NCBI GenBank assembly: GCA_900550235.1 | Contig: URRQ01000029.1 | Span: forward strand, 1-30,139 | DNA from: an uncultured Lachnospiraceae bacterium | GTDB taxonomy: Bacteria; Bacillota; Clostridia; Lachnospirales; Lachnospiraceae | Length of the DNA: 30,139 nucleotides | Direction of reading: 5' to 3' | Shown here: piece after piece, positions 1 through 8,318 of the stretch | Position numbering within the stretch: the first letter of the stretch is position 1 | Layout of the letters: the number at the start of each line of letters is the position of its first letter | Notes under the pieces: generated by a model | The model's database searches: none | Told to the model about the DNA's origin: nothing | What the model saw: only the letters and a program-made list of their open reading frames with translations | Made by a program: the position numbers and the translations under genes

Positions 1-8
1 AGTGAAAT

Positions 9-54
9 CTTTCATCACTATTTGTGCCGCCGCAAAGCGGCGGAATGGAGATTA
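9..54 (+). promoter_or_regulatory. 5' leader element with GC-rich hairpin and built-in RBS (left copy)
   Basis: The 48 bases before the first ATG hold a GC-rich hairpin (CCGCCGC, loop AAA, GCGGCGG at 27-43). It is preceded by ACTATTTGTGCCGCCG (17-32) and followed at once by AATGGAGATTA with the GGAG ribosome site. The same block occurs in inverted orientation at 30090-30136 before the last gene. Outside the loop 40 of 41 positions agree, while the loop differs (5 versus 6 nt). There is no U-run, so this is not an intrinsic terminator. It is most simply read as a structured mRNA leader that controls access to the ribosome site; the ligand or protein is unknown. Confidence 0.6.
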
Positions 55-56
55 GA

Positions 57-1250
57 ATGAAAAAAGTCGCTTATGTTGGAAAATGGTTATTTACAGGTGA
101 TGAAAATCAAAGTGTTATAGAAGACTTTGTGATGATGACAGAAGGAGGCTGTATTCTTTGGATCAAATCAAAAAACGAGGCAGAAAAGGATTCGGAAGCC
201 GAGTATGTGGAATTAGAGAAAGGTTATGTGGTGCCGGGATTTATTGATGCTCATGTACACTTATTCTGCAGTGAAGGAGATAACATAAAGAAAAAAAATG
301 AAGGACAATATACAGCACATTTGATCTGCCAGGGGGCAATGCATGCAAGAAAGCTTCTACAATCAGGAATTGTGGCATGTCGTGATCTAGGCGCTTATAA
401 GGGATACTCGCTTGGAGTTAGAGATAGTATTAATAGAGGAGAAATTCCGGGACCAAAGATCATCACATGTGGACATGCAATTTGTACGACCGGCGGACAT
501 GGATATAATATCAGTTATGAAGCGGATGGAGTATGTGAGGTTCAGAAAGCTGTGAGACGTGTCATAAAAGAAGGGGCAGATGTTGTGAAGCTGATGGTTT
601 CCGGCGGTGTGAATTCACCGGGACCGGAACCGGGGCCATGTGAGTTTACCAAGGAGGAGATACGCGCAGGCATTGAGACAGCACATGCATGGGGAAGAAA
701 AGCAGCAGTTCATACACATGGAAACACTGCAATCAGAAATTGTGTGGAAGCGGGAGTAGATTCTATAGAACATGGTGTCTTTATGAGTGAAGATATCATG
801 GATATGATGGTAGAAAGAGGCACATATCTAGTGCCAACATTATGCGCGCCATATTATGCAGTAAATGAAGGAATGAAACAAGAGCCGGATAACCCGGATC
901 ACGCAAAGAGTCAGGAAGTTTTACAGCGTCATAGAGATATGTTAAAACGATGTGCTGAAAAAGGAGTTCCGATTGCATTTGGAACAGACGCCGGATCACC
1001 ATTTGATCCATATGATGAAGCTTCATATGAAATGGTACTTATGACTATGGCAGGATTAACACCGTGTCAGGCTTTAACGGCAGCGACAAGAGGAAGTGCA
1101 GATCTTCTGGGGATTTCTGATGAATATGGTTCATTGGAAAAAGGAAAAAGAGCAAGCTTTGTATGTTTGACTAAGAATCCGCTGGAAGATATTGAAAGTG
1201 TAGCACAGGAAAAAGACGTATACTTAAATGGAGAAAAAGTTATATTTTAA
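57..1250 (+). CDS. Amidohydrolase of the imidazolonepropionase/prolidase-like group
   Basis: A 397-residue metal-dependent hydrolase of the amidohydrolase superfamily (PF01979), probably cytosolic. Visible metal and catalytic residues in order are H66 and H68 in DAHVH, K178 in DVVKLMVSGG (the likely carbamylated lysine), H219 in AAVHTHG, H239 in SIEHG, and D311 in FGTDAGSP. The ATG at 57 follows GGAG with a 6-nt gap; in-frame GTG 24 and ATG 45 lie in the leader hairpin and ribosome site and are rejected. It begins a tight run with an M3 peptidase (23-nt gap), another amidohydrolase and an M42 peptidase. Relatives in this group include Xaa-Arg/Xaa-Pro dipeptidases, so hydrolysis of a dipeptide or cyclic amide is likely. 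The substrate is not readable from sequence. Confidence 0.88.
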   Translation: MKKVAYVGKWLFTGDENQSVIEDFVMMTEGGCILWIKSKNEAEKDSEAEYVELEKGYVVPGFIDAHVHLFCSEGDNIKKKNEGQYTAHLICQGAMHARKLLQSGIVACRDLGAYKGYSLGVRDSINRGEIPGPKIITCGHAICTTGGHGYNISYEADGVCEVQKAVRRVIKEGADVVKLMVSGGVNSPGPEPGPCEFTKEEIRAGIETAHAWGRKAAVHTHGNTAIRNCVEAGVDSIEHGVFMSEDIMDMMVERGTYLVPTLCAPYYAVNEGMKQEPDNPDHAKSQEVLQRHRDMLKRCAEKGVPIAFGTDAGSPFDPYDEASYEMVLMTMAGLTPCQALTAATRGSADLLGISDEYGSLEKGKRASFVCLTKNPLEDIESVAQEKDVYLNGEKVIF

Positions 1251-1273
1251 TCATAAGAAGGGAGAATCTGATC

Positions 1274-2944
1274 ATGATCAAATTTGGTGACGTACCATAT
1301 ACTAGGTTGAATATGGAAAAGTTTAAAGAGAGATTTCATAGACAGCTTGATGAATTTAAAAAAGCAGAAAGTTTTGGAGAGGCGTATTATGCATTAATAG
1401 CCGTGGATAAACTAAGAGATGAATTCACTACGTTGTCTGTTATTTGTGAAGCTCGTAATACGATGAATGTAAACGATGAATTTTATAGAAAAGAGACAGA
1501 ATTTTTTGATCAAGTAAAGCCGCAGTATGAGGCATTAGAGAATGCACTAAATGAAGCGCTTCTTGAAAGCTCATATCGGGAGGAATTAAAGAATTACCTT
1601 GGTGAAGAGCCGTTTACATTGGCGGCGCTTCATAAAGAGGCATTTAGTTCAGAGATTATGGAAGATTTAATGAAAGAAAATGAATTATCTTCCCACTATT
1701 CTGAATTGCTGGCAAATTTAACTGCCACTACGGAAGAGGGGGAAGTACCATTATCTCAAATTGGAGCTCATATGGGAAGCGAGGATCGAAATGAACGATC
1801 AAAATATGCAGAAATCAGTGAAAAAGCATATGCTAAAATTGGTGAAGAATTAGATACACTCTATGATGAATTGGTGAAAGTTCGTGCGAATATCGCAAAT
1901 AAATTGGGCAAAAAGTCTTTTACAGACGTAGGATACTGTCGTATGGGAAGAACTAGTTATGGACGTGAAGAAGTAAAAGTTTTTCGAGATGGTGTCAAAG
2001 AAAAATTAGTTCCGATTGCAAATCAGCTTTTTGAAAAGCAGCGGGATGTATTGGGATATGATGTATTATATCATTATGATGAAGATATTGTAGAATTTGG
2101 GAAAAAACCAGAACCAACGAAGAATATTTTAGAAGATTTCCGGAATGTTTATAAAGAGTTATCACCAGAAACGCAGGTCTATTATGAAGATTTATTGGAA
2201 AGTGAATTTTATGATTTAGAGACAAGACCAGGTAAAATTGTAGGAGCCTATTCCAATCATGCAGCTATTTATAATATGCCATTTATTTTTGAAACATATA
2301 ATGCAAGCAGCGGTGCATTGAAAACTTTTGCTCATGAGACAGGACATGGATTTCATTCATACAGTAAACGCGGGGAACCTCTGAGTTTTGCGGGTGCATG
2401 CAGTTCTGATCTGGCAGAGATCCATTCCATGGGTATGGAATTTCTTGTTTGGCCATATTTGAATTACGTTTTACCGGAAGAAGATATAGCCGGGTATAAA
2501 TATTTACACATCAAGCATGCTTTATCCTTCATTCCATATGGATGCGCAATAGATGAATTCCAAGAGACCGTATATGACCATCCTGATATGTCGCCGGAGG
2601 AGAGAAAAGCGCTTTGGAAAAAACTAGAAAGTGAATACACTCCGTGGAGACATTATGAAACAAATACATTTTTAGGTCAGGGAAGAATGTGGCAAAAACA
2701 GACACATGTGTATCGTTGGCCATTCTATTATATTGATTACGTTCTTGCTCAGGTATGCGCGCTTGAGCTTCATGTATTGGATAAAGAAGATCATAAAACA
2801 GCATGGAAGTGCTACAAAGATATTTTGAAATATAGTGGAAGGAAAGGTTTTACCGACACAGTTATTTCAGCGGGGCTGCCATCACCTTTTGAAACAGGGG
2901 TGATTGAAAAATTAGCCGAAAAAGTTTCTGATAGTATTGCATAA
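1274..2944 (+). CDS. M3 family oligoendopeptidase
   Basis: A 556-residue zinc endopeptidase of family M3 (PepF/thimet-like, the 'M3 not PepF' branch). It should cut short peptides in the cytosol; there is no signal peptide. The zinc site HETGH is at residues 354-358 (H354, E355, H358), with E382 in DLAEIHSMGMEF as the likely third ligand. Aromatic C-terminal segments such as WPFYYIDYVLAQ are typical of the family. Length matches the family (about 550-600). The ATG at 1274 is preceded by AAGGGAGAA at a normal distance. It sits second in the peptide-breakdown operon, 16 nt before the next gene's ATG. It probably makes di- and tripeptides that the flanking hydrolases finish. Confidence 0.92.
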   Translation: MIKFGDVPYTRLNMEKFKERFHRQLDEFKKAESFGEAYYALIAVDKLRDEFTTLSVICEARNTMNVNDEFYRKETEFFDQVKPQYEALENALNEALLESSYREELKNYLGEEPFTLAALHKEAFSSEIMEDLMKENELSSHYSELLANLTATTEEGEVPLSQIGAHMGSEDRNERSKYAEISEKAYAKIGEELDTLYDELVKVRANIANKLGKKSFTDVGYCRMGRTSYGREEVKVFRDGVKEKLVPIANQLFEKQRDVLGYDVLYHYDEDIVEFGKKPEPTKNILEDFRNVYKELSPETQVYYEDLLESEFYDLETRPGKIVGAYSNHAAIYNMPFIFETYNASSGALKTFAHETGHGFHSYSKRGEPLSFAGACSSDLAEIHSMGMEFLVWPYLNYVLPEEDIAGYKYLHIKHALSFIPYGCAIDEFQETVYDHPDMSPEERKALWKKLESEYTPWRHYETNTFLGQGRMWQKQTHVYRWPFYYIDYVLAQVCALELHVLDKEDHKTAWKCYKDILKYSGRKGFTDTVISAGLPSPFETGVIEKLAEKVSDSIA

Positions 2945-2960
2945 AGGAGATGAAGTACAA

Positions 2961-4112
2961 ATGTGTAAAAAGGCTATTTTGATAAAAAATGGTTATATTC
3001 ATACGATGAATAAAAATGCGGATGTGATAGAAGGAGATATTTTTATAGAAAATGGAAAGATAGTTTTTATAGGAAAAAATCTGGATATTCCTGAAGAGTG
3101 TAAAATCGTGGATGCAAAAGAAGGCATTGTTATGCCGGGAATTATCGATGCCCATAATCATATCGGTATTTTTGAATGGGGGATTGGAAGCGCCGGTGTA
3201 GATGGGAATGAGGAGGCAGATCCGATTACTCCTCATCTGAGAGGAATCGATGGGATTTATCCATTGGATGCAGAATTTAGACATTCATATGAAAATGGTG
3301 TAACCTGTGTGGCCACAGGTCCGGGAAGTGCAAATCCAATTGGGGGACAGTTTGTGGCTATGAAAACAGTAGGAAACATCATGGATAAAATGATTTTAAA
3401 AGCGCCTCTTGCAATGAAGGCTGCCTTTGGTGAGAATCCTAAAAATGTGCATGGTGCAAAAGGAAGAATCCCGGGAACAAGAATGGGAACAGCCGCTCTC
3501 ATAAGAGAATGGCTGTATAAAGCAAGGGAATATGCGGATAAAAAAGACAAACCGTTTGATATTCGTTTGGATGTACTTGTGCCTGTAATAAAAGGTGAAC
3601 TTCCTCTGAAAGCTCATGTACATCGTGCAGATGATATTATGACTGCGCTAAGAATTGCAGAGGAGTTTAATCTTCAAATTACGTTGGACCATTGTAGTGA
3701 AGGACATCTGATTGCAGACGAACTTGCTCATACTAGACAGAAAGGAGTTATTTTAGGACCATTCTTAGGATTTCCACATAAAAATGAAGTGGTAAATCAA
3801 GGTGTTGAATCTGCAGCGATTCTCCATGAAGCAGGTGTGAAGCTGGCAATCATGACAGATCTTCCGGCTATGCATACAAGCAATCTTGTCGTATGTGCAG
3901 GAATGTGTCATAAGGCCGGACTTCCATTGGTAGAAGCAATGCGTGCTGTGACAAGCAATGCAGCAGAAATACTAGACCTGGATGATAGAATAGGAAGTAT
4001 TGAGATAGGAAAAGATGCTGATATCACTATTTTTGATAAGAATCCGATACAAGAAATGACGGCACATTGTCTAGCAACCATTATCGATGGAGAAATTATA
4101 CACCTTGTATAA
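2961..4112 (+). CDS. Amidohydrolase, second in the operon
   Basis: A 383-residue amidohydrolase-superfamily protein of a different branch from the first gene. Metal-site residues: H65 and H67 in DAHNH, H219 in LKAHVH, H244 in LDHCSEGH, and D300 in IMTDLPAM. The segment ADPITPHLRGIDGIYPLD (residues 86-103) is characteristic of an uncharacterised metallo-dependent hydrolase subgroup often labelled imidazolonepropionase-like. The ATG at 2961 follows AAAGGAGATG with a suitable gap; an upstream in-frame codon at 2937 overlaps the previous gene and is not used. It is expected to hydrolyse an amide or peptide bond. The company of M3 and M42 peptidases points to modified or cyclic dipeptides, but that is inference. 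Confidence 0.87.
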   Translation: MCKKAILIKNGYIHTMNKNADVIEGDIFIENGKIVFIGKNLDIPEECKIVDAKEGIVMPGIIDAHNHIGIFEWGIGSAGVDGNEEADPITPHLRGIDGIYPLDAEFRHSYENGVTCVATGPGSANPIGGQFVAMKTVGNIMDKMILKAPLAMKAAFGENPKNVHGAKGRIPGTRMGTAALIREWLYKAREYADKKDKPFDIRLDVLVPVIKGELPLKAHVHRADDIMTALRIAEEFNLQITLDHCSEGHLIADELAHTRQKGVILGPFLGFPHKNEVVNQGVESAAILHEAGVKLAIMTDLPAMHTSNLVVCAGMCHKAGLPLVEAMRAVTSNAAEILDLDDRIGSIEIGKDADITIFDKNPIQEMTAHCLATIIDGEIIHLV

Positions 4113-4132
4113 AATATGAAAGAGGGATGGAA

Positions 4133-5152
4133 ATGTTAAAAGAACTGACACAATTGTGGGGAGTTAGTGGACTTGAAAATGATGTATCCGATTACATTGC
4201 TGAAAAAGTATATCCATATGCAGATGAAATAGAGGTAGATGCAGTAGGAAATTTAATTGTTCTAAAAAGAGGAAATGGAGACGCTCGTAAGAAAATTATG
4301 TTATCAGCACATATTGACGAAGTGGGCTTATGTGTTGTGAAGATATTGGAAAATGGTCTCTTAAAGGTAAAACAGGTAGGAGGACTTTCTGCATTTGTCC
4401 TTTATATGAATCGGGTAGTATTTCAGAATGGTACGAAGGGTGTCATTGCGTGTTCACAAAAAATAGAGGATATTAAGGATTCAGATATAAGGCAATTATA
4501 TGTAGATATCGGAGTTTCTTCGAAAGAAGAAGCTGAGAAGCTGGTTTCTGTGGGGGACTGTGCAATTATAGAAGGTGGATATGAAGAGTTAGCAAATGGA
4601 CGTGTGTTATCGAAAGCGATTGATAATAGAGTTGGCTGCTATATTCTGATGGATATTATTGAAAAGATGAAAAATCCATATCATGATATTTACTTTACAT
4701 TTACAGTTCAAGAAGAAGTAGGACTTCGGGGAGCAACAGTGTTATCAGAACGGATACAGCCGGATCTAGGAATTGCGGTTGATATTACCCGGGCGTTTGA
4801 CCTTCCCGGAGAAGATTATGGGACTCCGGTTTTAGGCGGCGGTGTTGCAATAAAAATAAGCGATGGAAGCGTAATCTGTGATAGTGGTTTGACAGGTGAG
4901 CTGCGAAAAATAGCTGAGAGAAATCAAATTCCATATCAGATGGACCCGTTGTATGCCGGCGGAACAGATATCGGAGCCATTATGAAATCATGTCAAGGAG
5001 TGAAGACTGTAGGGCTATCTATTCCGACAAGATATGGGCATACACCGCATAATATTATTGATATGAAAGATGTGGAAGCATGTAGTGATCTGTTAAAACT
5101 ATTTATAGAAAGCGATGTTGCGATTGTTACAGAGAGAAAAATAAAAGAATAG
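4133..5152 (+). CDS. M42 family aminopeptidase (glutamyl aminopeptidase/FrvX-like)
   Basis: A 339-residue di-metal aminopeptidase of family M42 (the tetrahedral TET peptidases, often mislabelled endoglucanase). Metal and catalytic residues visible are H60 and D62 in SAHIDEVG, D164 in KAIDNRVG, E194/E195 in TVQEEVG, D217 in AVDITRA and H303 in TRYGHTPH. Length is typical. Two ATGs compete: 4127 overlaps the AGAGGG ribosome site, so 4133 (6-nt gap) is chosen. It starts 20 nt after the second amidohydrolase and closes the operon, followed by a clear terminator at 5187. Its role is to take N-terminal residues off peptides made by the M3 enzyme. Confidence 0.9.
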   Translation: MLKELTQLWGVSGLENDVSDYIAEKVYPYADEIEVDAVGNLIVLKRGNGDARKKIMLSAHIDEVGLCVVKILENGLLKVKQVGGLSAFVLYMNRVVFQNGTKGVIACSQKIEDIKDSDIRQLYVDIGVSSKEEAEKLVSVGDCAIIEGGYEELANGRVLSKAIDNRVGCYILMDIIEKMKNPYHDIYFTFTVQEEVGLRGATVLSERIQPDLGIAVDITRAFDLPGEDYGTPVLGGGVAIKISDGSVICDSGLTGELRKIAERNQIPYQMDPLYAGGTDIGAIMKSCQGVKTVGLSIPTRYGHTPHNIIDMKDVEACSDLLKLFIESDVAIVTERKIKE

Positions 5153-5186
5153 TTATATACAAAAAGCAAAGTAGTTCCTGTGAGAA

Positions 5187-5213
5187 ACCGTCGATTTTTT
5201 CGGCGGTTTTTCT
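5187..5213 (+). terminator. Intrinsic terminator of the peptidase operon
   Basis: ACCGTCGA, a TTTT loop and TCGGCGGT form an 8-bp stem with one G-U pair, followed directly by TTTTTC. It lies 35 nt after the M42 stop codon. Confidence 0.85.
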
Positions 5214-5240
5214 ATTTAGATTTATCATATGTAGAATCTC

Positions 5241-5300
5241 TTGACAATATCGTGTGTCGATATTATACTAAAGATAGAAACAATATCGATACACGATATT
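5241..5300 (+). promoter_or_regulatory. Promoter with twin PadR-type operators
   Basis: TTGACA (5241-5246), a 17-nt spacer and TATACT (5264-5269) form a near-consensus promoter. The spacer is filled by AATATCGTGTGTCGATATT (5246-5264), whose 7-bp arms are perfectly symmetric. A second copy, AATATCGATACACGATATT (5282-5300), lies after the expected start site and before the ribosome site. As inverted copies they match at 18 of 19 bases, and their centres are 36 bp apart. Binding would block both polymerase and early elongation. The PadR gene in the same transcript (6502-6822) is the obvious candidate. Confidence 0.85.
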
Positions 5301-5316
5301 AAGCGAGGTGAGTGAT

Positions 5317-6486
5317 ATGAGAAATACAAAAAGAGTAATTTCTAATTTTGATTATCGGGAATGTGATGCATTTGCGGAATATTTACACAGACAATCTTTA
5401 CAGGGATGGCATTTTAAAGAGTGGAAATTAGGGCTTGTATTCGAAAAAGGGGAACCGAAAGATATCACCTATACGGTGGAAGTATTTCCGAAGGGATCGG
5501 AGATGGATCTAAGACCGGGAGAAAATGTACAGGAGTATGCGGAGTTTTGTGCTAGAGCAGGATGGAAACTATTAGATTCTCAAAGAAAGTTTTGTATATT
5601 CAAACAGATCGATGAAAATGCGGTTGCCATTGTAGAACCGGAAGAGCGATTGCAGAATATTAAAAAGGCAGAGTGGCAAAATTGGAGAGAAACATCGATT
5701 GCAGGCTTGGGATTTACAGCATTATACTTGTATCAGTTTTGGAAGGTTGATTTTGAAGAATGGATTTTCAGTAATTTTATGCTGCTGGTATTGGTGCTGA
5801 TGGTGATTACGGCAATATGCAGAATGGCAGACGTGGTTTTATTAAAAATATGGGAAAACAGAAAAAGACAAGAAACAGAACAAGGAGAAGCACTATTCTT
5901 TGGAAAATGCAAGAGTATGACAATCTTTGGAAAATATTTTATCTATTTGGTTATAGTTGGCATGGTACTGAATGTTGAAAATGCAGAGCAAAGTAAAGTT
6001 CTTTTGGCAGCAGGAATGCTTCTGTTATTTATGATATTGTTGAATGTGTTTCTTTCGTTCTGGAGACCGCTGGAGATAGATAACGGTTTCGTTCAATTTT
6101 TTGCAACAATCTTTATTCTTGTAGCTTTGGGAATATTTGTGATGCAGGGCGACGAAGAAAAAGCGAAGAGAAATGTATCCCATAGTATATTCGGCTTTTC
6201 TGTAGAGGGAGAGTATCAAGAAGATTTTTATGTAAATTATAAAGTGTACCACAGTGGAACAGATTGGGTTTTAAATAAGATATGGACAGAGTTTGATATC
6301 GAAGAAGAGGACACCGTAAAATGTAAGGAAGTGTGGGGGGCAGAAGAGGCATACAGAATGGGTGGAACGTATTTCTATTATATACGTTATCCGCAATATG
6401 CAGTTAGGCTTTATGTAGACGGGAAAACAGATTTGACACAAAAGGAAGTAGAGGACATACGTGACAAGCTGGAATTACCGGAATAG
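5317..6486 (+). CDS. DUF2812 domain-containing membrane protein
   Basis: A 389-residue protein with an N-terminal DUF2812 region (about residues 8-110, with ECDAFAEYLHRQSLQGWHF and a later GWKLLDSQRKFCIFKQ core). The middle carries membrane segments: one or two near 125-165, then two or three near 205-285. A soluble C-terminal part of about 100 residues follows. The biochemical role of DUF2812 proteins is unknown, but they are regularly encoded beside PadR regulators, as here (15 nt before the PadR ATG). The ATG at 5317 has GAGGTG six bases upstream; GTG 5308 is part of that ribosome site. It is the first gene behind the twin-operator promoter. A membrane sensor or envelope-stress role is conceivable but unproven. 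Confidence 0.85.
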   Translation: MRNTKRVISNFDYRECDAFAEYLHRQSLQGWHFKEWKLGLVFEKGEPKDITYTVEVFPKGSEMDLRPGENVQEYAEFCARAGWKLLDSQRKFCIFKQIDENAVAIVEPEERLQNIKKAEWQNWRETSIAGLGFTALYLYQFWKVDFEEWIFSNFMLLVLVLMVITAICRMADVVLLKIWENRKRQETEQGEALFFGKCKSMTIFGKYFIYLVIVGMVLNVENAEQSKVLLAAGMLLLFMILLNVFLSFWRPLEIDNGFVQFFATIFILVALGIFVMQGDEEKAKRNVSHSIFGFSVEGEYQEDFYVNYKVYHSGTDWVLNKIWTEFDIEEEDTVKCKEVWGAEEAYRMGGTYFYYIRYPQYAVRLYVDGKTDLTQKEVEDIRDKLELPE

Positions 6487-6501
6487 AAGAGGTGGGGGAT
6501 T

Positions 6502-6822
6502 ATGGCAAGAGAACAATTTCAAACATTAACAGAACCCATGTATTATATTCTTCTCGCGTTGACAAAGGAATGTTGTGGTGTTGATATTATGGAAAAAGTA
6601 TCGGAAATCTCCGCAGGGCGTGTAAAAGTCGGACCGGGAACGTTATATGCGATGCTTTCAAAATTTGAAGAGCATGAGATTATAAAAAGAACGGCAGAAG
6701 AAGGAAGAAAAAAGTGGTATCTCATTACCGATGAAGGTTTGAAAATGCTGATGCAGGAATATGAGAGATTGCAGACGATGGTGGGAGATGGGCTTCGTTA
6801 TTTTGCAAAAGAAAATAGTTAG
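6502..6822 (+). CDS. PadR family transcriptional repressor
   Basis: A 106-residue PadR-type (PF03551) winged-helix regulator without a long effector domain (the short PadR-s1 type). Recognisable segments are the N-terminal TEPMYYILLALTKECCGVDIM, the recognition-helix stretch VGPGTLYAMLSKFEEH, and the wing GRKKWYLITDEG. A short C-terminal dimer helix follows. It is co-transcribed with the DUF2812 gene 15 nt upstream, with GAGGTGGGGG as ribosome site. It probably binds the two AATATCG-N5-CGATATT sites at 5246-5300 and so represses its own operon. The inducer is unknown; related PadR proteins answer to phenolics or antimicrobials. Confidence 0.92.
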   Translation: MAREQFQTLTEPMYYILLALTKECCGVDIMEKVSEISAGRVKVGPGTLYAMLSKFEEHEIIKRTAEEGRKKWYLITDEGLKMLMQEYERLQTMVGDGLRYFAKENS

Positions 6823-6825
6823 AGA

Positions 6826-6856
6826 AAAGGTGGAAGCAAAAACTTCCACCTTTTTC
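6826..6856. terminator. Bidirectional terminator between convergent operons
   Basis: AAGGTGGAAG, a CAAAAA loop and CTTCCACCTT form a perfect stem with AAAA on the left and TTTTT on the right. It can therefore end both the padR transcript (plus) and the ABC permease transcript (minus). Confidence 0.88.
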
Positions 6857-6859
6857 TAC

Positions 6860-7618
6860 CTATACACTTAATTTTTTATCTGCAAGCGCCCCTGAGATCA
6901 GGAATAAAATAACAGAAACTACAGCATAGAATATCAGGTCTGTGAACTGGAACTGAAATCCGGAAGAACCGAGGGCACGATTCACAAGTTCATAGCATTG
7001 TTCTACAATATTCAAAATGACAAAAAATAAGATGATAGACAAAAGTCCTGAGAATTTGGAGTTCAAGAATAATGTCCGTGAAATGATGATGGAGAGGAAT
7101 CCAATCATAATAATCTCAGTCCAGCCTAAAAATATAAGAATGAAAAAGTCGGTGAAAAATCTCCAGTCTATGTTTAAACGAAAAATCGCTTTTCCTAAAT
7201 CCTGTATGGCTTGCAGCAGACTTTGAATAGAACCATCATTGATAAAAAATATAAATAAAATGCAGATACAGCCGCTAAAAACAACGCAAGTAAATACGAA
7301 GAGCATTTGCAAAAAGGCTGCAATAAATTTTCCTCCAAGAATCTCATAAGTGGATTTCGGAACCATCCAAAGCATATGGCTTTGTTTTGTGCGAAGATCT
7401 TTGTTAAAGATCACCAGACTTTCGATGCCGGTATAAAAAATTACTAAAAAGGAAGTAGCCATTAATAGAAGAATGGTAGTTCCCACGAGCATGCTGTTAT
7501 TAGCAAGTGCGTCAAAATTAAATGCTACCATAGCAATCAAACCAGCCAAAATCGTAAAAAGAATGATCATTCTGGAAGTACGCTGCTTTTTCCATTCATA
7601 TTTGATAATTTTTCCCAT
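6860..7618 (-). CDS. ABC-2 type transporter permease
   Basis: A 252-residue membrane protein with about six hydrophobic segments: MIILFTILAGLIAMVAF, a stretch from TTILLLMATSFLVIFY, a long VFTCVVFSGCICILFIFF segment, one around FILIFLGWTEIIMIGFL, LLSIILFFVILNIV, and a last VVSVILFLISGALA. It should be the membrane partner of the ATPase encoded 13 nt upstream. The ATG at 7618 follows AGGAGG with a 9-nt gap; a longer reading frame runs back into the ATPase gene and is rejected. It is last in a GntR-ATPase-permease operon of the YtrA type. Such systems commonly respond to cell-wall antibiotics or export small hydrophobic compounds; the substrate here is not known. Confidence 0.85.
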   Translation of the reverse strand: MGKIIKYEWKKQRTSRMIILFTILAGLIAMVAFNFDALANNSMLVGTTILLLMATSFLVIFYTGIESLVIFNKDLRTKQSHMLWMVPKSTYEILGGKFIAAFLQMLFVFTCVVFSGCICILFIFFINDGSIQSLLQAIQDLGKAIFRLNIDWRFFTDFFILIFLGWTEIIMIGFLSIIISRTLFLNSKFSGLLSIILFFVILNIVEQCYELVNRALGSSGFQFQFTDLIFYAVVSVILFLISGALADKKLSV

Positions 7619-7631
7619 AATATAATTCCTC

Positions 7632-8318
7632 CTACATAATTTCCATATAAATATCGCTGATGGACTTTCCGTTTTCCAGACGTTCATGTTCTGTTTCGGT
7701 CTGGAGAAGAATCTCACCATTTTTGACAAAAATTGCATCATCAATAAAGCTTTCCACTTCTTCAATCAAATGTGTGGAGATGACAAAGCAGTTATTTTCT
7801 ACAGCTTCTTCCAAAATAATAGATACGATTTCTTCCCGGGCTTTATAATCTACCCCATTGAGAGGCTCATCCAAAAGGTACAACGATGCATGGCGCGCCA
7901 AGGTAGCAACAACTTTTAGTTTTGCAGACATACCGGTAGAGAGTGCCCGGATTTTCAAGTTTTCATCTAATCCGACACGGGAAACTAACTTAAGAAACTT
8001 ATCCATATCAAAGTCCTCGAAGAAATCTTGATAATATTTTCCAACACTTTTCACAGTCATAAAGTTGTAGAAAAATGGTTCCGTTGACATATAGGCGATT
8101 TCTGCTTTGTCGTGATAATGCCAGGAATGACCTTTGAAAACGATATCTCCGGAAGTTGGTTTGGTAAGACCGGCGATCATTTTCATCCATGTTGTTTTGC
8201 CGCTTCCGTTCTCGCCGAGAAGACCGTAGATTTTGCCTTCTTGAAGTGCAACATTAAAATTAACAACGGCTTTTTTGTTAAAAAAAGTTTTCGATAGATT
8301 TCTACATTCTAGTATCAT
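7632..8318 (-). CDS. ABC transporter ATP-binding protein (YtrB/BcrA-like)
   Basis: A 228-residue ATPase with all core motifs in order: Walker A GENGSGKT, the ABC signature as LSTGMSAKLK (a variant of LSGGQ common in the BcrA/YtrB group), Walker B LYLLDEPLNGVD, and the switch histidine in ISTHL. The ATG at 8318 follows AAGGAGG and overlaps the end of the upstream gntR gene by 17 nt, so the two are likely translationally coupled. The permease gene follows after 13 nt. Together they form a simple one-ATPase, one-permease exporter under GntR control. Confidence 0.92.
   Translation of the reverse strand: MILECRNLSKTFFNKKAVVNFNVALQEGKIYGLLGENGSGKTTWMKMIAGLTKPTSGDIVFKGHSWHYHDKAEIAYMSTEPFFYNFMTVKSVGKYYQDFFEDFDMDKFLKLVSRVGLDENLKIRALSTGMSAKLKVVATLARHASLYLLDEPLNGVDYKAREEIVSIILEEAVENNCFVISTHLIEEVESFIDDAIFVKNGEILLQTETEHERLENGKSISDIYMEIM

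Noticed and set aside
24..56. N-terminal extension from GTG 24 (and TTG 30123 on the other strand) as part of the proteins or as leader peptides
   Set aside because: They run through the hairpin and the ribosome site, and the extensions differ from the family N-termini.
2862..3284. Minus-strand ORFs overlapping the peptidase operon and similar ORFs elsewhere
   Set aside because: They have no ribosome sites, show no recognisable domains, and lie opposite genes with clear family motifs.
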